Source: Thermothelomyces thermophilus ATCC 42464 (taxonomy: Eukaryota; Ascomycota; Sordariomycetes; Sordariales; Chaetomiaceae). Taken from it: 64,000 nt of DNA. Below are positions 20,799 to 31,513 of this stretch, piece by piece; positions within the stretch are counted from its first letter, which is position 1; each line of letters opens with the position of its first letter. A model generated the notes under the pieces. That model ran no database searches, was not told where the DNA came from, and saw only the letters and a program-made list of their open reading frames with translations. The translations under genes and the position numbers were made by a program. Where the stretch lies: NCBI RefSeq assembly GCF_000226095.1, contig NC_016474.1, positions 4,278,001 to 4,342,000 of the forward strand, read 5' to 3'.

Positions 20799-22408
20799 TT
20801 AGGGAGGAGGCTGCGACCTCTCGCCTTCTTGATGTGACCTGGGGGGCGGCACGCCGCCGTTTGCATGGCCGTTCGCGTACCCCTTCTCCGCCAACCCGGC
20901 CTTGCCTTCGTTGTCCTCATCATCAAACACCTTCTCCTCCAGCCACTGCGTGGCCCGCGCGCAGCTAGTGTCCACCCACTTCATCCATGCCCAGGCAGCA
21001 ATGTAGGTCAGAGTGGTGAACACCACAATAGCCACCATCTTGTGCGTGCGGCCCTTGGGCTTGACATAGATCGGGTCGCGGTTGGATCCGTCCTCGTTCT
21101 TCCCTCCGGGCACGAACGGCTCACCGCTGATGCCGTAGACGATCCAGATACCAACAGTACGCAGGATTGTGCCGTGCACGAGGTAGACGGCGAACGAGTG
21201 GTGTCCCAGCCAAATGAGCAGGCGGTGCGAGAGCAACTTCTGGAGGGCCGGGGAGAGGAACAGAGACACGGCCGTGCACATGATGAAGAAGGAGGAAGTC
21301 CGCCGCAGTATGTCGGTGCCGTTCGGGACAATGAAGCTGCCGTTGCGGTGGTCGCCGACCGGGTTGGTGAGGAAGTGGTTAAGGCGCAGAGACCAGGGAG
21401 CCCAGTCTTCGTGTTCGGCAGGGTACGAGCCGACGTAGCCGCCAATGAGGAAAATCAGGGGTGACAGAACGTACGTACAGAGCTTTTGGTGGTTGGTGAG
21501 GAGTTGTTGGGTCGGCCGGTGCTGCGACAGCTCCGCGAGAAGGGTTCCAAGAGCGAGCATGGCGCCAAAGGTTTCTGGTCTATTGTTAGTTCCGAAGTCG
21601 ATGCAGCTGCTGCGCAGGGGCTGCACATATATGTATATATATATGCAATGGGAACGGACCTGTCAAGCGGTTGTGGTTCAGCAGCCAGTACAGGATCAGC
21701 ATAACATGCACAAGCATCCTATACTTGAACCGCATCCCAATGGTAGCCGCCAGCACAATGTAGACCTGGAACGCGCCGACCAGCAGGGGACGCATCGCCC
21801 ACTGGTGCCTGTCGTAGAGATTCTCCGTGTTGGTCCAAGTGGTGAGCGATGTCGTGAACAGCCTCTTAACGTTCTCCCTAAACGGAAGTGGGTCCGGCGC
21901 GTCGAAGCGCACCCAATGCGAGTCACAATGGTTCGCCGCCTTGTAACCGCCCAAGACCGACATGACGAAGCTGATGAAGGTGGCGATGAGGGCCGGCAGC
22001 ACGAGTCGCGGCGGGCGCCGGAAGGCGCTGCGAGCGACCGACTTGAGCGCGGCAGGGGCATTGTTTTGCTGGTACGCGAGCTTGAGGGGCTTGTATGCGC
22101 ACACGAAACCCGTCAAAAAGGCAAAGATGGGTACGCCGATGCGGCCCTGCCACGGAATGCGCAGGTATGGCAGCTGCAACAGCCTCGGTGCACCATCCTT
22201 CGAGTCGGCGGGAAAGAAGAGCGCGTAATCGAATGCTCTCGCGATGTGGGTGACGATTACGAGGACAGAGGTCACGCCTCGGAGGCCCTGCGAGACGTCG
22301 CCCAGTCAGCCGGATCGAGAACCGGACGGCGAGTAGCTCGGGAGGGGGGGCGAAGGTTCGACGTACCTCAACCCACTTAATGTTTCGTTGATTCGGTCTT
22401 GCGCTCAT
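20799..22408 (-). CDS. Acyltransferase 3 family membrane protein (3 exons)
   Basis: The minus-strand model has exons 22367-22408, 21660-22287 and 20799-21574. The first intron has GTACGT/CGCAG and the second GTCCGT/CCAG, and the phases agree, giving 481 residues. It starts KWVEGLRGVTSVLVIVTHIA, the RG-x-A/V-H type opening of acyltransferase 3 proteins with the conserved early His. It continues with GRIGVPIFAFLTGFVCAY, a long loop, several hydrophobic helices (about ten in all) and FLSPALQKLLSHRLLIWLGHHSFAVYLVHGTILR, the conserved late GxxSFxxYLxH block. The C-terminus is a charged cytosolic tail. Family members move acyl groups onto carbohydrates or other small molecules across membranes; the acceptor here is unknown. 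The 14-residue first exon is supported by phase and by family-like sequence. Confidence 0.85.
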
Positions 22409-24289
22409 GGTCGCCTGTCCAACAGGACCTTCAAACTAATCCGACAAGAAACAATGCCGAGGAAGGGGAACGAAGGGAAAGGGGAAAAGGTGTGACGAAA
22501 ATACTGATGGGTGTTGGATCACGCTCTCGCCCTATTGAGATCGGATGCAAGCAACCTTGGAAGCCTCGACGAGGGCGAAACGTTGTGAAGAAAATTCGGG
22601 TCTGAAGCGAGAGATGCTATCGATGGCTGGGCATCAAGCGAGTGGAATGGAATGGTAAAAAGAGCGTGGGTGTCTAGCGCGACGGCGACGAAGTGACTGA
22701 GGGTTACTCTCCTCGTTGGAAACAGACGGTGTCGGAGGACCGGTAGAAACGCATCTGGCGATTGCGCGGCACGTCGGGAAGTGGGGGATTACTCCAACAC
22801 GGCTCCGCCTTTCTCGCTTTCGGTCCGCGCTGCTGCTCGGTCGTCCTGTTCCAGGTGCTGACACGGAGAGGTTTGAGAACTCGAGGGGTCGAGGGTCGAG
22901 AGAAGACGTGGAAGTTAATGGTGTGCGTGGCCAAAACGGAGAGTGCGCAACGCCCAGCGAAAGTGGTTGGCCATCGAAAAGCAGGCTTGATGGAGTCTTT
23001 CTTGTGGCGGGCCGGGGAAAGAGGTCGCTGATTTTTCACTCCTTCAGGGTCACGCTACCTGCCGAGTCCGCCAAGAGTGCGGCCATGGTGTGTTGCCATC
23101 CACCCACGTCCGTGATTGGCATGCAATTTGGCCTCTAAACCGCCAAGACAGCCAAGAATGTTGAGCTGGGATGGAAAAGTCAGGGGTTGTGGAGAATGCA
23201 TGACCAGAACGCTGTCATCATATTCGTCGCGTAGAACGGCGGCCGAAGGCATCGAAGCTGCGCGATCTGAGCCTGGGAACGTGCTGACACAGGAGGGCGT
23301 TTTGCGGTCGGTGGCTGTTCCTGTCAAGCCTCAGCACACTGGCCAACATGCCACGCTTTGGATAGCGTAGCTCGATTTCTCTACGGAACACTACCAAGTA
23401 CGGAGTACGTAGTGGCATCTTCTTCATTTAGCACAACGCGCCTGGTGGAAGGGATTTTGTTGGTCCGGGGCCCCATTTTTTTTCGCCCCGAAAAGGGGTC
23501 CACCAACCAAAGTAGTGTAGCGGCATGGCGGTTGACCAGTGCGTCTCACTCCATGCAGCTGCCCTTCGACCTTCACGGGATTTTGGGGTTCCCCTTTACT
23601 CCGTTCTCCGTATGCATCCCTTTTCGTTGTTTCTTTGGTTAAAGCTGATAACCATTCCGCTGCTGCTCACGTATCTCAGCCCGGAACATGACCCGAGCGC
23701 TGCTATGAGCTGCTCAAGCGGACTGCAGCACACGAGACTGGAACGGTCCGGTCTTGGCAGCTGCTCCAAGCATAACCCGACGTTCCGCCTGTCTAGCACG
23801 CTAGGCAACTAGTGGTCGAAAACGATCGCGCGGTTCGTGCAGGTTCGCGAGAACAACCCCAATCGGATCTCTCGGCATCTGGTACGTCGATAAGAGAGAA
23901 CTTTCTTTCGCGTCTCTTAGTTCCAGTTACTCCGTATTTTACATGCATACGCAAGGAAACGTTACCACTTTGCAACCCTTGGACAATTTCGTAACCAAAC
24001 CAAGCGTCGAATTGGATGCGGTTGCGCAGTAGTTAAGTTGTCGGACTCCGGCTCCGAATGAGGCCGGCAAACGACCGCCCATCCCCGGATTATATCCAGC
24101 ACCCCTAGTGTATAAGGTGCATACACTACTACTCTACGGATTAGTACATACATAGTGTTGCTCCGCCTCGAGGGTTATGGAAAAGGACGTCCAGGGTGTC
24201 TTTATACATATACCCCCGACCTCGGAATCTCAGCGAACCCTAACCAATAATAATTAGCCGAGTATACAAACGCAAAATGTCCTTCTTTC
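22409..24289. other. Gene-free region upstream of the acyltransferase
   Basis: Frames of up to about 140 codons occur at 22704-23138 on both strands but lack an ATG start or a family signature. A tRNA-like A-box stretch near 24015-24035 was seen and rejected. An isolated AACCCTAACC word lies at 24235-24244. Confidence 0.45.
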
Positions 24290-24330
24290 AGTCAATTCCA
24301 AGTTCGCTTCAATTAGAAAGAAACCATGAT

Positions 24331-24494
24331 GAACCCTAACTATGACGCTGACCCTAACCATGATCCCGATCTTAACCATGGCCCCGACCCTGACTGACCC
24401 CGACCCTGACTGACCCCGACCCTGACTGACCCCGACCCTGACTGACCCCGACCCTGACTGTGACCCCGACCCTAACCTCTAACCCTAACCCTAT
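24331..24494. repeat. Degenerate telomere-like repeat block
   Basis: Dense CCCTAA, CCCTGA and CCCCGA words in one orientation. The centre (about 24382-24463) is a tandem of a 16-bp unit, CCCCGACCCTGACTGA, in about five near-perfect copies, and the right end has three consecutive CCCTAA-like units (24470-24491). This looks like an interstitial telomeric sequence with C-to-T and A-to-G drift. Confidence 0.7.
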
Positions 24495-26251
24495 CCAACT
24501 GATTCTAACCATTACGGATTACTGGTATAGTGTAGTTCTTTATGCCTACGATGGTGTGGCGGTAACATGCAGACCTACTAGACCTCTTTTGTCATGACTG
24601 TGCGGAGTAGGGTGTTTTGTACTACGCAGTTAGCAAGCTCACACCTCGCACCCGGGCCAGTATTGCCTATGGTGTGATTGTTGCAATCCTGATACCAGTT
24701 CTTTTGCTAGCCAATCTGAGCTGAGGTTGGGTGGTAACTAAACAGGCATCAGCGAATATCTCGATGTTTCAGGCACGCCGCTGTAAAGCTGACGGTGAGA
24801 GCGGCAACCAACTGACTGCTGAGGTTGGTGACGGCCAATGATGGTGTGCTGGGGGGTGGGTTGGGGGTGATTGTGGGGGTCGCATTTCGAGTTGCTCCGC
24901 TCTTAGTGTATGCAGTAGGGCGGCCCGTGGGACCGCGCCCATAATGTTATTGGAGGCGAAGGACGAAAGTACTCCAGCTGTGTACGGATCCAATGGTTGC
25001 GCAACGCACCAAAATGCACACAACGACTTGTGGTGTCCTCGGAGCTTCCGAGGACCCGACGCGTTTCAGGGGCCACTTTCAATAACCAGTTAGGCTAGAG
25101 ATCAACTCGCGATCGTCAGGGCCACACACTGCCACCGAAGTTGCAGAAGGGATCTTCGAGGACACCGCCAAATGCTCATTTTTATAGTTAGATCTCGCAT
25201 TTATCTATCTCACAAGCCAATCAACGGACGCTATACACCATGCAGCAGATCAGAGTCGCTGTCGGTTTTTTTTTCTATTCCGCCCATGTGCCGACTTCGG
25301 GGGATGCCAACCTTTCTCGCATGAATCTGGAGTGTAATGTTCCGGGTTCCACAACCGCCCCCGCTCTCCCGGTCCGGGCCAGGGCCGTGGGTGCTTGAAT
25401 CTCGATCTCGGAATGAGACGGCATTCTTGCACGGATGCAGGAAGTAGTGTACGGAGTAGGAGTACCTGTAGTACCTGTAGTGTACAAGTGACCCGTAGTG
25501 TATCGTGGACGTTTGGCATGCAAACGTGACTACCTGCCATATGAGGAAGTGAAGATCTCCACTCTAACCTCCTACAGCTCGATGCGATTCGCAAACGTAA
25601 AGATAACGAACAGTTAGATGGGGCTTTGTCTATATCCTGAGGCTTCAAATCAAGTTGTTGCATGTCTACATACATGTAACTTGTACCCAAGCGCGGGTTG
25701 TTGTCAAACTAGCAACATTGGAACTCTTGAAACTTATGATGTAGGAGTTGCTCTTCACGATCAAGACAAAAATTTGTCGTCGTCCATTGTCGGCAAACTC
25801 CGCCCCGGCTTTCATCGATGCAGGCGTGGGTGACAGAACTTCTGCGTATTGACGGCCAAGCAAGCGATGCGGGCGCATGCGGCCGCGGGCGAAAGCGAAA
25901 TTTGAAGACGCAAATTGAAGCTGCAATCTTCTTGTAGAGACCAAGGCCAGGACGCCTCGAAGGCAATGCAGCTGACAAGCCCCGAAGGTGGGTTGCCATT
26001 TCGCAGTGGGTTGTTCGCTTATGCAGCCAGGGCCATTTGGGCAGCAGTTGCGGCAACTGCTAACTCAACCGAGTTCAACGCGCGAGAACAGCAGGAGACC
26101 ACGTTTTAACTCGTTCGCCATTTTCGTTGCATCCAGGTATGCTACATGTCGCACCCAAAGCATCCTCGAGCGAGGCCATTATACAGGTCTTAGTTGATAA
26201 TACTGATATCATCAAGGAAGTCGTGACGTATCTGAAATATCGGTCGCACAG
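24495..26251. other. Gene-free region downstream of the F-box-like gene
   Basis: Several short overlapping frames (for example 25250-25690 minus) with no family signature. The short repeat GTAGTACCTGTAGTACCTGTAGTGTA lies near 25458-25483. Otherwise nothing was recognised. Confidence 0.4.
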
Positions 26252-28039
26252 CTACACCTCATCACACTTGACCGAGAATTCGACACCTTGTGCCAGGAAA
26301 ACGCTCTTGACCACGTCGAAGTGGAAGTCGAGCGATACGGCACCCTCAAGCACCCATGTCCAAGGGATCTTGACCAGCAACACCACCTTTTTCAGATCAC
26401 GCATGCGGGTGCGCACATCGCGTGCAAACTCGGTCAGGGTGCGAACGGCGGTGGTCCGGTAGAGGTGCTGGGACTGGTAGTGGCGCACCTTCGCCTGGGT
26501 ATCCCAATCCGGCAGGGTTTGGAGCAGTTCTAGGTTAGACCACCACCAGTCTTCGAGCGCCAGCTCGACGAGGTTCGGGGGGAGCAAGTCGACGAGCGGG
26601 GTCTCGAGGACCGCAGAGGGCTTGCCGTACAGCAGGGCCAGCTGCACGCAGAGCGTGCGCAGCGAGGTCATCTCGGCGATCGAGGGCAGCCGGCCCTCGG
26701 GGCCGACGAGGCATTCAAAACCCCAGATGTCTTCCCAGCTGACGTCCAAGTTGCGCAGGTTCTTGGCGTGGTTGGCCAGGGCGATGTTGAGGGATTCGGG
26801 GTGCTCGCTACTGCTGCCGTCGTCGATCATTTCTTTGAGAGCGCCGTCTCCGCGAGGTGCCATGTACAACGTCTCGAGCTGCGGCGCGTTTCGTAGCAGA
26901 TGGTGCAGATCGCCGGGGTAGGCGACGCTGTTGTGGAGATAGATGTGGCGGATGTTGGGCATGAAGGGCGGCGGTGGCGGCTTGTCGTCCATGGGCAAGA
27001 AAGAAAACTCTTCTGGCGCCAAGCACCAGACACCGTCGTCGCTGCTGACTTCGAGCGTCGTGAGGTTGGGGAAGCTAGCAAAGAGGGAACTGTACCGCCG
27101 CGGCTGAGCACCCCAGGTATCTGGCATATCGCACTCACAGTCGTCGTCCTCGACCTGGGCCGCCAGTTCGGGATCGCCTTGTAGAAGAAGGGTGCGGATG
27201 TTTTGGAACGGGATCGCCTCGGGTTCGTCACGGAAGAGGTCCTGGACGCCCTCGATCTGGGCGCAGAGAACGTCGTATTCCGGCTGATCATCGCTGATGG
27301 GGACCTGCAAAAGGACCGTCTCCACCTTGGCGAGGAACATGAGAATGAAGCAGAGCAGCGCCTGCGGCACATGGTCGAAGTCACCTTCGCTGAGAACCAT
27401 ACTCGGGAAGAACTGGTTCATCATTTGTAGGAAGTGCCGGGCGGCCGTGATCAGAGCGCCCGTCTCCGGCGCCGGGGCGAAGGTGGGAAGGTACTTGGGA
27501 AGAAGTTCGCGAACTTCCCGAATCACGGAGTTTTCGGTCAAGGTGAGATGGCAGGATACATAGCGTGTCCAGAGACCGTAGTGAGGCTTGCTGCAGAGGG
27601 TGCGGAAAAACAGAAGCATCGCCGCCTCGTCCAGTATAGCCACGTTCTTGTAGAGGGATGGTCGGGCCATCTCGCCGAGGCGGCGCGAGACCAGGCAGAG
27701 ACTGCGCAGGCCACGGCGACATCGCGTAAAGTCGAACCACGGCTCATCGACCATCAGCTGGCTGTAGGCGACCGGGCGCGTTTCGCCGATCTCTGGCGGC
27801 TGCGGGATCAGGAACTCTAGAATCACATCGATAATCTCGGGCGGCATTGTGCTGAGGCCGGTCGCCGGTGTGTGGGCATCTACCATGACCGTGTCGTCGG
27901 CCATGTCGGGCCCAGCCGCCGCGGTTCTCGCCATCTTCTGCGGAACAGGCGGGAACTCGGGCTCCCGAGTCGTCATCAAATCCGAGTTTTGGTGAGGAGT
28001 CAAGTTGGAAAAAGCAGTGGTGAGTCGGCGCCCCGCCAT
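26252..28039 (-). CDS. F-box-like domain protein, large
   Basis: Intronless frame of 595 residues with ATG at 28037-28039. Residues 61-135 contain LSTMPPEIIDVILEFLIPQ and, after a short insert, LRSLCLVSRRLGEMARPSLYKNVAI, the standard F-box-like arrangement of fungal proteins. Downstream are leucine-rich segments spaced like irregular LRRs: RTLLLQGDPELAAQV, FPNLTTLEVSS, MPNIRHIYLHNS, APQLETLYMAP, KNLRNLDVSWED, MTSLRTLCVQLALL and PNLVELALEDW. This suggests a substrate adaptor of an SCF ubiquitin ligase, though that is inferred from architecture alone. In-frame ATGs at residues 22, 36 and 46 make the exact start uncertain. Long opposite-strand frames here are shadows. Confidence 0.82.
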   Translation of the reverse strand: MAGRRLTTAFSNLTPHQNSDLMTTREPEFPPVPQKMARTAAAGPDMADDTVMVDAHTPATGLSTMPPEIIDVILEFLIPQPPEIGETRPVAYSQLMVDEPWFDFTRCRRGLRSLCLVSRRLGEMARPSLYKNVAILDEAAMLLFFRTLCSKPHYGLWTRYVSCHLTLTENSVIREVRELLPKYLPTFAPAPETGALITAARHFLQMMNQFFPSMVLSEGDFDHVPQALLCFILMFLAKVETVLLQVPISDDQPEYDVLCAQIEGVQDLFRDEPEAIPFQNIRTLLLQGDPELAAQVEDDDCECDMPDTWGAQPRRYSSLFASFPNLTTLEVSSDDGVWCLAPEEFSFLPMDDKPPPPPFMPNIRHIYLHNSVAYPGDLHHLLRNAPQLETLYMAPRGDGALKEMIDDGSSSEHPESLNIALANHAKNLRNLDVSWEDIWGFECLVGPEGRLPSIAEMTSLRTLCVQLALLYGKPSAVLETPLVDLLPPNLVELALEDWWWSNLELLQTLPDWDTQAKVRHYQSQHLYRTTAVRTLTEFARDVRTRMRDLKKVVLLVKIPWTWVLEGAVSLDFHFDVVKSVFLAQGVEFSVKCDEV

Positions 28040-28270
28040 GCGGGATATAGTGGGGCAGTGGGGCGCATACCGGATTGCACCGAAAGAGGATGCTGAACCC
28101 TAACCCTGTTGAAGTTCACAAGGAAGTGTTGCAGATCTCGCTCCCAACTTCATTTTCCAACAGCGTTGTGTGTTAACAGGATATCCACCATCCCATAACA
28201 ACATCTCGCAAAGGAAAACTGGTTTCCCCTTGAACAAATCCTATAGCGAGAAAGAGCAACAAATTCAACA
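28040..28270. other. Promoter region of the F-box-like gene
   Basis: Contains an isolated AACCCTAACCCT telomere-like word at 28096-28107 and no gene. Confidence 0.4.
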
Positions 28271-28978
28271 ATGGAGCATCGACAGTCAGTCGGGCAGTCT
28301 TCCGATCGTGCCTTTGTGGACCATGGAGACGTTAGCAACGAACTTGGTAATATCAGCAACAATTCCCCAGAATACAACCATTCACTTCTCCCCTCGAAAC
28401 TTCCTATCGGGGATCCTCTTTACAGCAGCCTTCAACAAATTTCACTGCGGACTATCTACCCAGATTTCGCTGGTGCCAGCTACATCCAGGACTACGACCA
28501 GAAATCTTGCTGGGAGGCTAGCTGCAATGGCGACGGTCCTTTTCCAGGCCGTACAGGCACACTCGCAAAGCACTTCCAGAAAGCAGCCCACAACCGATGC
28601 AGTAGCCATTTACCCCCATGAATCACACTGTATGGCCAACTAGGAGGAGCCCGACATCGAAAATTTGGCCGGTACCGGCCACGTGTGGCCCGAATTTACC
28701 CGTTCCTTCACACCGGAAAGCCCGGGACACAGGATGGGGTTCTGCGGTCTCCGACACCGAGGGTCGTCAAGTTGCCACCAAAGTCTGCGACCTGGCCAAC
28801 CGACGATATATCGATCGAGCGTAAAGACCAGAAAACCCGGCCGTAGGACTAAGTACATCAAGTGTACCGATTGCAGAACAACTAATTAAGCAAAGCCACG
28901 CGCGGGCCATGTGCCGCGCCTGCTACGACCGGAAGAGACAGCGCGGGAAAAAGCATAAGCGTCGCCCAATCGTTTAGT
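28271..28978 (+). pseudogene. Broken zinc-finger-like protein frame
   Basis: The plus-strand frame 28271-28621 starts with ATG and encodes 116 residues whose C-terminal part has a C2H2-type pattern (CWEASCNGDGPF, L, KHFQKAAH). The frame then stops. Further along, protein-like fragments continue in other frames: KYIKCTDCRTTN near 28850-28885, and MCRACYDRKRQRGKKHKRR near 28908-28970, a CxxC pair with a basic tail. Short introns are conceivable, but no consistent splice model was found, so a degraded gene is more likely. The two CxxC halves resemble the zinc-ribbon motifs of the 13-14 kb gene only in style. Confidence 0.35.
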
Positions 28979-29211
28979 GCAGCATCAAGAAACCAAGCTA
29001 CGCGCGGAGGAATGTGTCGAATTTGGTCTGGCCGGACCGAACAGCAAAGAACAACCTGATGTGCCAAGGATCCTCCGAGGTGCGAGGGATATGATGTGGT
29101 CCTTATGCACGGGGCCTTCGTGATTGCTATCAGTGCCGAACGCAGTAATGAGCTTCCGGGAGCGTTGAAAGCAGTCTTCAGTGGGTGGCTATACGAAGGA
29201 AAAGAGTGCCT

Positions 29212-29345
29212 TGTTGAAACTATCTACAAAGGAGACAAAAAGAGTGGTATTTATAGACAAAGGGACTGGCCAAAGCGTTAAACAGCCTTATACAGCTGTG
29301 GCAAACGCGTGGCTAATACGTTTAGAAGCTCTATAGCTTCTGACA
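29212..29345 (-). repeat. Probable 3' LTR of the copia element (left end of the repeat nest)
   Basis: The sequence begins TGTTGAAAC and ends TTCTGACA on the plus strand, which on the minus strand reads TGTCAGAAGC...GTTTCAACA, with TG...CA ends. Immediately beyond it the minus strand reads CTAGGGGGTA, a typical polypurine tract next to a 3' LTR. At about 134 bp it is short but acceptable for a fungal copia LTR. Its partner lies outside the window, so the call rests on ends, tract and position. Confidence 0.5.
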
Positions 29346-29399
29346 TACCCCCTAGTTAAACGCGGTAGTCGTTTAACTACGCTTTATAGTAATACTGTT

Positions 29400-30520
29400 C
29401 TTAGTATTATGTCCTTTGTTACTCTTACCTCGATAGCTCCTTTAGGGGCCTGCCTTCTGTATTTAGAAGTCTAAAAGAGTCGAGTATAGTAGAGCGATTC
29501 CTTTAAAGCTATAGATTAAATATAGCTATTATAATTGTAGTAGTGACAGTATTACTAGTTTTAATTATAATAATAATAATAGGATAATGCCTTTTATACT
29601 TGAATTAATAGATAACTTGTTAGGTATACCTGCTATAAATATTATAACTACTAGTAAGTTGACTTTTACTCTTATAATACCTTAAAAGTATAAGTATATT
29701 AAAGCTTTTAGACTGTAAGTGTTCCTATTATCTTTATTTGATTAATTTTATTATCGGTTTTATAGTTTTCTAGTAATTCTAGCGATTTAAGTAAGTTTAT
29801 ATAGTTTGGCTTCTTTTAGTTAATTTAATAGCGACTCTATTATAGTTTCTAACGCTCTATTAGTTATATCTAGATCATTTAAGCTAACTAAATATAGCGA
29901 TATCAAAGCTAGTAAGCTTCGTAAGGTGCCCTATAGAATATATATATAGTCGGCTCTAGTAGGACGTTCTTTTGGCGAATGTTATAATCATTCTAATGCT
30001 AGCTCCTATTACTACTATTATATCTATAGTTTCCATAAGTATAAGGAGATATACGCTAATCGCCTATATATCTGACAGCTCTTACGATACTTATACTAAC
30101 TATAATAATAGTCCTATTTCTTACGTTAGGTTAGCAAAGGATTTAACAAAGGCTCTACTAGATAGAGCTAAGGCTTCTATAAGTCCCTAGATCCTAAACC
30201 CTTACCCCTAACATGTAGGCGAATCACTAATAGTTATATATAGGATCTTAAGAAGTTACGTATAGTTCTTTAGAGTGACCTAAAACATACTAGCGTAGAC
30301 AATATAGAGGAGTATAAGCTTGATAAGGCTAAACTCATACGTTTTACAAAGATTGCCTACTCTATATATAATATCTTCTACTAGTTAGGCAAGATTAAGG
30401 AGGCTTGTAATACTTGTATTAGTACGTCTGATAATACATTAGGCGCTATGTCGTCACCTAGCTAGGACAAAGGCAAGGGTAAGGCTATTAATCTTAGCAA
30501 TGGCTAATAGTAGTAGATAG
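29400..30520 (+). other. Unidentified AT-rich segment between copia RNase H and its 3' LTR
   Basis: About 1.1 kb where a copia element normally has little sequence. On the plus strand, 30200-30512 stays open apart from TAG/TAA codons at likely Gln or Trp positions and reads as a charged protein (DLKKLRIVL, SDLKHTSVDNIEEYKLDKAK, TKIAYSIYNIFY, DKGKGKAINLSNG). No family was recognised. It may be an extra gene of the element or a fragment of another repeat. Confidence 0.4.
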
Positions 30521-30639
30521 GGAGTATTAGGCGGTATTTTATTTAGCAAATTTAACTTATTTTCTACCCTCTAGTTATATAAGCCTATAACTAATATCTT
30601 AAAGATTAAGGAAAGCCTTCTAATGCTCGAAGGCTTATT

Positions 30640-30990
30640 AGCTAAGTCATTTAGTAAGCCTATCTACTAATATCTAACTAATTAGTAAATATATAGCTTT
30701 AAACGTTTCTTTTACCACTTCCTAGTATAACTATATATTATAGATATCTATATACTATAGGTAAGTATTAATATGTTTGTTCTTAGCTATTATTAGTCTT
30801 ATCGTTTGCTAATTATTATAGTAAATGTTCCAGGATTCCCTAAGCTTAAGATCGATATCTATAAATAGCCTTTTAAGTGCTATAGCCTCTCTTACTATAA
30901 GGAAAAGCGTTAGAAGGTTTACTTTAGTGCTTAACGTTATAATAATATCCTAGTATAACGCTTTCTATATAATAGGACCTCCGAATAGGA
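30640..30990 (-). pseudogene. Copia RNase H remnant
   Basis: Contains GGPII followed by a Trp-position stop, an LSTKVN segment, the REAIALKRL block and VDRLTK on the minus strand, in the order of copia RNase H, with stops of RIP type. Confidence 0.75.
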
Positions 30991-31105
30991 AGAAGATATA
31001 TCTCTATAACAAATACTATATATCTAGATCACCTATATATAACATATCCCTAATAATTATAAGCATCGGACTATCTAGCGCTTACTTGCCTCTATACTAG
31101 ATTAA

Positions 31106-31486
31106 TGTCACAAGCTAACTATATACCACGACCTAGGAGCACAGGCTACCATAGGCAAACGATTGCCAAAAGGGAAAGATAGCAGAGGATAGCTAGCTAC
31201 CAAAGGCGATCTAAGGACAGGATAGAAGGGGACTATAAGCGATCGGCAGAAGTATATATATATATAAATAGCCACTCGTTATAGTAGACTCTAGGAGTTT
31301 ACTAGTAATAGCAACTTACAATTACAATACTTATACTAAGTATCGTTAACTATTATAAGAGATAACTCTAGTATTGTTATAAACCCTTTAGCTTTACCAA
31401 ATCCCTTAGACGACCTATATACTTGTCCCGCTTAACCTACCTTCGTCTAAACCCTTTTAGAAGAAGTCTAAGTTAGGTTCGTTATA
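31106..31486 (+). repeat. Copy A 5' LTR
   Basis: 381 bp. Lacks about 71 bp present in the LTRs of copies B and E (between GCGACC and GGAGCACAGGC). Contains a TATATATAAATAG promoter-like box near 31255-31271. Confidence 0.88.
31252..31271 (+). promoter_or_regulatory. TATA-like box in the copy A 5' LTR
   Basis: AGTATATATATATATAAATAG-type stretch in the LTR, the likely core promoter of the element. The equivalent site is present in every LTR of the family with small changes. Confidence 0.5.
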
Positions 31487-31513
31487 CGTTGCTATTACTC
31501 CCTTTGTTCTGTT

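Noticed and set aside
21445-22380. 311-codon plus-strand frame
   Set aside because: Antisense to the acyltransferase 3 gene, whose motifs and splice phases are clear; the plus frame has no domain.
22704-23138. Overlapping 111- and 140-codon frames on opposite strands
   Set aside because: The plus-strand frame opens with TTG instead of ATG; both look like unselected open DNA.
24010-24085. tRNA-like stretch (GGTTGCGCAGTAGTTAAG, resembling an A box)
   Set aside because: No B box (GGTTCGANTCC type) follows and no consistent D-stem or acceptor pairing could be drawn.
25250-25690. 146-codon minus-strand frame
   Set aside because: No recognisable domain; composition resembles random translation of intergenic DNA.
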